Assembly (NCBI RefSeq): GCF_027744825.2
Contig: NW_026527056.1
Coordinates: 620,001 to 684,000 of the forward strand
DNA from: Synchiropus splendidus
Taxonomy: Eukaryota > Chordata > Actinopteri > Syngnathiformes > Callionymidae
Direction: 5' to 3'
DNA: 64,000 nt
Below, in pieces: positions 60,537 to 64,000 of this stretch. The notes beneath the pieces were generated by a model, which saw only the letters and a program-made list of their open reading frames with translations, did not search any database and had not been told where the DNA came from. Numbering within the stretch: the first letter of the stretch is position 1; every line of letters starts with the position of its first letter. The translations under genes were made by a program, and so were the position numbers.

Positions 60537-63500
60537 GTCTTTCTAGTAGTTGCACATCAAATCTAAACTGTCTGAAGTGTTTTTCCAAAGTTATCAACAC
60601 TTTTATGTTTGGCGTTCCGAAACCCACCTTATCTCAGGCTGAAAAGCGTTTTTACGCATTGTGCCATAACTTTTCAGGGAAGCTTCAGAACATGAAATTT
60701 TAACCTCCCACTATAGCAGAAAGGGTCTTTCTAGTAGTTGCACATCAAATCTAAGCTGTCTGAAGTGTTTTTCAAAAGTTATCAACACTTTTATGTTTGG
60801 CGTTCCGAAACCCACCTTATCTCGGGCTGAAAAGCGTTTTTACGCATTGTGCCATAACTTTTCAGGGAAGATTCAGAACATGAAATTCTAACCTCCCACT
60901 ATAGCAGAAAGGGTCTTTCTAGTAGGTGCACATCAAATCTAAGCTCTCTGAAGTGTTTTTCGAAAGTTATCAACACTTTTATGTTTGGCCTTCCGAAACC
61001 CACCTTATCTCAGGCTGAAAAGCGTTTTTGTGCATTGTGCCATAACTTTTCAGGAAAGCTTCAGAACATGAAATTTTAACCTCCCACTATAGCAGAAAGG
61101 GTCTTTCTAGTAGTTGCACATCAAATCTAAGCTGTCTGAAGTGTTTTTCAAAAGTTATCAACACTTTTATGTTTGGCGTTCCGAAACCCACCTTATCTCA
61201 GGCTGAAAAGCGTTTTTGTGCATTGTGCCATAACTTTTCAGGAAAGCTTCAGAACATGAAATTTTAACCTCCCACTATAGCAGAAAGGGTCTTTCTAGTA
61301 GTTGCACATCAAATCTAAACTGTCTGAAGTGTTTTTCCAAAGTTATCAACACTTTTATGTTTGGCGTTCCGAAACCCACCTTATCTCAGGCTGAAAAGCG
61401 TTTTTACGCATTGTGCCATAACTTTTCAGGGAAGCTTCAGAACATGAAATTTTAACCTCCCACTATAGCAGAAAGGGTCTTTCTAGTAGGTGCACATCAA
61501 ATCTAAGCTCTCTGAAGTGTTTTTCGAAAGTTATCAACACTTTTATGTTTGGCGTTCCGAAACCCACCTTATCTCAGGCTGAAAAGCGTTTTTGTGCATT
61601 GTGCCATAACTTTTCAGGGAAGCTTCAGAACATGAAATTTTAACCTCCCACTATAGCAGAAAGGGTCTTTCTAGTAGTTGCACATCAAATCTAAACTGTC
61701 TGAAGTGTTTTTCCAAAGTTATTAACACTTTTATGTTTGGCGTTCCGAAACCCACCTTATCTCAGGCTGAAAAGCGTTTTTGTGCATTGTGCCATAACTT
61801 TTCAGGGAAGCTTCAGAACATGAAATTTTAACCTCCCACTATAGCAGAAAGGGTCTTTCTAGTAGTTGCACATCAAATCTAAACTGTCTGAAGTGTTTTT
61901 CCAAAGTTATCAACACTTTTATGTTTGGCGTTCCGAAACCCACCTTATCTCAGGCTGAAAAGCGTTTTTGTGCATTGTGCCATAACTTTTCAGGGAAGCT
62001 TCAGAACATGAAATTTTAACCTCCCACTATAGCAGAAAGGGTCTTTCTAGTAGTTGCACATCAAATCTAAGCTGTCTGAAGTGTTTTTCAAAAGTTATCA
62101 ACACTTTTATGTTTGGCGTTCCGAAACCCACCTTATCTCAGGCTGAAAAGCGTTTTTGTGCATTGTGCCATAACTTTTCAGGAAAGCTTCAGAACATGAA
62201 ATTTTAACCTCCCACTATAGCAGAAAGGGTCTTTCTAGTAGTTGCACATCAAATCTAAACTGTCTGAAGTGTTTTTCCAAAGTTATCAACACTTTTATGT
62301 TTGGCGTTCCGAAACCCACCTTATCTCAGGCTGAAAAGCGTTTTTGTGCATTGTGCCATAACTTTTCAGGGAAGCTTCAGAACATGAAATTTGAACCTCC
62401 CACTATAGCAGAAAGGGTCTTTCTAGTAGTTGCACATCAAATCTAAGCTGTCTGAAGTGTTTTTCAAAAGTTATCAACAATTTTTTGTTTGGCGTTCCGA
62501 AACCCACCTTATCTCAGGCTGAAAAGCGTTTTTGTGCATTGTGCCATAACTTTTCAGGAAAGCTTCAGAACATGAAATTTTAACCTCCCACTATAGCAGA
62601 AAGGGTCTTTCTAGTAGTTGCACATCAAATCTAAACTGTCTGAAGTGTTTTTCCAAAGTTATCAACACTTTTATGTTTGGCGTTCCGAAACCCACCTTAT
62701 CTCAGGCTGAAAAGCGTTTTTACGCATTGTGCCATAACTTTTCAGGGAAGCTTCAGAACATGAAATTTTAACCTCCCACTATAGCAGAAAGGGTCTTTCT
62801 AGTAGGTGCACATCAAATCTAAGCTCTCTGAAGTGTTTTTCGAAAGTTATCAACACTTTTATGTTTGGCGTTCCGAAACCCACCTTATCTCAGGCTGAAA
62901 AGCGTTTTTGTGCATTGTGCCATAACTTTTCAGGGAAGCTTCAGAACATGAAATTTTAACCTCCCACTATAGCAGAAAGGGTCTTTCTAGTAGTTGCACA
63001 TCAAATCTAAGCTGTCTGAAGTGTTTTTTAAAAGTTATCAACACTTTTATGTTTGGCGTTCCGAAACCCACCTTATCTCAGGCTGAAAAGCGTTTTTGTG
63101 CATTGTGCCATAACTTTTCAGGAAAGCTTCAGAACATGAAATTTTAACCTCCCACTATAGCAGAAAGGGTCTTTCTAGTAGTTGCACATCAAATCTAAAC
63201 TGTCTGAAGTGTTTTTCCAAAGTTATCAACACTTTTATGTTTGGCGTTCCGAAACCCACCTTATCTCAGGCTGAAAAGCGTTTTTGTGCATTGTGCCATA
63301 ACTTTTCAGGAAAGCTTCAGAACATGAAATTTTTACCTCCCACTATAGCAGAAAGGGTCTTTCTAGTAGTTGCACATAAAATCTAAGCTGTCTGAAGTGT
63401 TTTTCAAAAGTTATCAACACTTTTATGTTTGGCGTTCCGAAACCCACCTTATCTCAGGTTGAAAAGCGTTTTTGTGCATTGTGCCATTACTTTTCAGGAA

Positions 63501-63920
63501 AGCTTCAGAACATGAAATTTTAACCTCCCACTATAGCAGAAATGGTCTTTCTAGTAGTTGCACATCAAATCTAAACTGTCTGAAGTGTTTTTCCAAAGTT
63601 ATCAACACTTTTATGTTTGGCGTTCCGAAACCCAACTTATCTCAGGCTGAAAAGCGTTTTTGTGCATTGTGCCATAACTTTTCAGGGAAGCTTCAGAACA
63701 TGAAATTTTAACCTCCCACTATAGCAGAAAGGGTCTTTCTAGTAGTTGCACATCAAATCTAAACTGTCTGAAGTGTTTTTCCAAAGTTATCAACACTTTT
63801 ATGTTTGGCGTTCCGAAACCCACCTTATCTCAGGCTGAAAAGCGTTTTTACGCATTGTGCCATAACTTTTCAGGGAAGCTTCAGAACATGAAATTTTAAC
63901 CTCCCACTATAGCAGAAAGG
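60537..63920. repeat. Final 18 complete units, mixed
   Basis: Order is B, C/B hybrid, A, C, B, A, D, E, C, E, C, B, A, C, E, C, E, B. The hybrid at 60725 has CTCGGGC, GGGAAGATTC and AAATTCTAAC. Private changes include GGCCTTCC near 60990, ATTTGAACC near 62393, CAACAATTTTTTG near 62480, ATTTTTACC near 63333, CACATAAAAT near 63377, CCATTAC at 63488 and AAATGG near 63543. Confidence 0.82.
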
Positions 63921-64000
63921 GTCTTTCTAGTAGTTGCACATCAAATCTAAGCTGTCTGAAGTGTTTTTCAAAAGTTATCAACAATTTTATGTTTGGCGTT
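63921..64000. repeat. Partial final unit, type C, truncated by window end
   Basis: Eighty bases of a C unit (T14, G31, G34, A50) with a private CAACAATTTT. The array clearly continues beyond the window. Confidence 0.9.

Larger units (their letters stand above)
1..64000. repeat. 188-bp satellite DNA array, ~340.4 head-to-tail units
   Basis: The motif GTCTTTCTAG (or a close variant) recurs every 188 bases from position 1 to 63921, always in the same orientation. Units differ by substitutions, mostly at eight diagnostic positions plus usually zero to three private changes, so they are roughly 95-99% identical by eye. No transposon, inversion or unique sequence interrupts the array, and neither end is an array edge. 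Such long homogeneous tandem arrays are typical of eukaryotic centromeric, pericentromeric or other constitutive heterochromatin; which of these applies cannot be decided from sequence. There is no sustained coding frame: 188 is not a multiple of 3, so the frame shifts at every unit and stops recur. I found no promoters, terminators or RNA genes. Confidence 0.98.

Noticed and set aside
63472..63711. 79-codon plus-strand ORF
   Set aside because: It is opened by A-to-T at 63488, which turns TAA into TTA. The start codon is TTG within satellite; no coding evidence.
1..64000. CRISPR array
   Set aside because: The repeats are contiguous 188-bp units with no variable spacers and no cas genes.
1..64000. 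rRNA, tRNA or histone tandem genes
   Set aside because: The 188-bp unit has no tRNA-like cloverleaf, no 5S internal control boxes that I can recognise, and no coding frame.
1..64000. Known named satellite or species assignment
   Set aside because: I do not recognise the unit with confidence as a published satellite. A search of repeat databases with one 188-bp unit would decide; I cannot run it.

Overview
The whole 64 kb window is one uninterrupted satellite DNA array. A 188-bp unit is repeated head-to-tail about 340.4 times in one orientation: 340 complete units and an 80-bp partial unit at the right end. Unit n starts at 1+188(n-1), and that register still holds at 63921, so there is no net insertion or deletion across 63.9 kb. 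The unit is about 39% G+C (74/188 in the first copy). I see no gene, RNA gene, transposon, CRISPR array, unique sequence or array edge. This is the architecture of eukaryotic (peri)centromeric or other heterochromatic satellite, not of a prokaryotic or viral genome. The species cannot be named from this sequence. A plant-like origin is only an impression from unit size and base composition.

Units differ almost only by point substitutions at a few diagnostic positions (numbered within the unit, position 1 = G of GTCTTTCTAG): 14 G/T, 31 G/A, 34 C/G, 50 C/G/A, 59 C/T, 118-119 GT/AC, 143 A/G, 171 C/G. They fall into six recurring types. A: G14 G31 C34 G50 GT. F: as A but G34. B: T14 A31 G34 C50 C59 AC. 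C: T14 G31 G34 A50 GT, usually A143. D: T14 A31 G34 C50 T59 GT. E: as D but C59. Cg is C with G143; F' is F with G at 69 (usually with T59); C'' is C with A34 and T38.

The types are arranged in overlapping higher-order repeats (HORs). The commonest motif is the pentamer C-B-A-D-E (940 bp), mixed with E-C dimers (376 bp). Left to right: a 12-mer and its 11-mer copy (189-4512); a trimer x3 (4513-6204); a 7-mer present twice 3384 bp apart (7897 and 11281); two different 8-mers, each in tandem pairs (15417-18424 and 18801-21808); a hexamer (22185-24064); a pentamer pair (24253-26132); a tetramer pair (28013-29516); a hexamer pair (31773-34028); a duplication of about 4.1 kb at 4700-bp offset (37225-41360 and 41925-46060); a dispersed 1504-bp octamer ending in C'' (44933, 52641, 59033); and an identical-looking dimer pair (53957-54708). 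Isolated copies of the 18801 octamer lie at 27073 and 56589. Copies of the 31773 hexamer lie at 48317 (partial) and 55085.

Nothing here is encoded as protein. The units act together only as a repeat array. Inferred roles are heterochromatin or centromere structure. Inferred history is repeated unequal exchange and gene conversion in whole-unit register. Types were assigned by eye from the printed sequence; self-alignment should confirm individual HOR boundaries.
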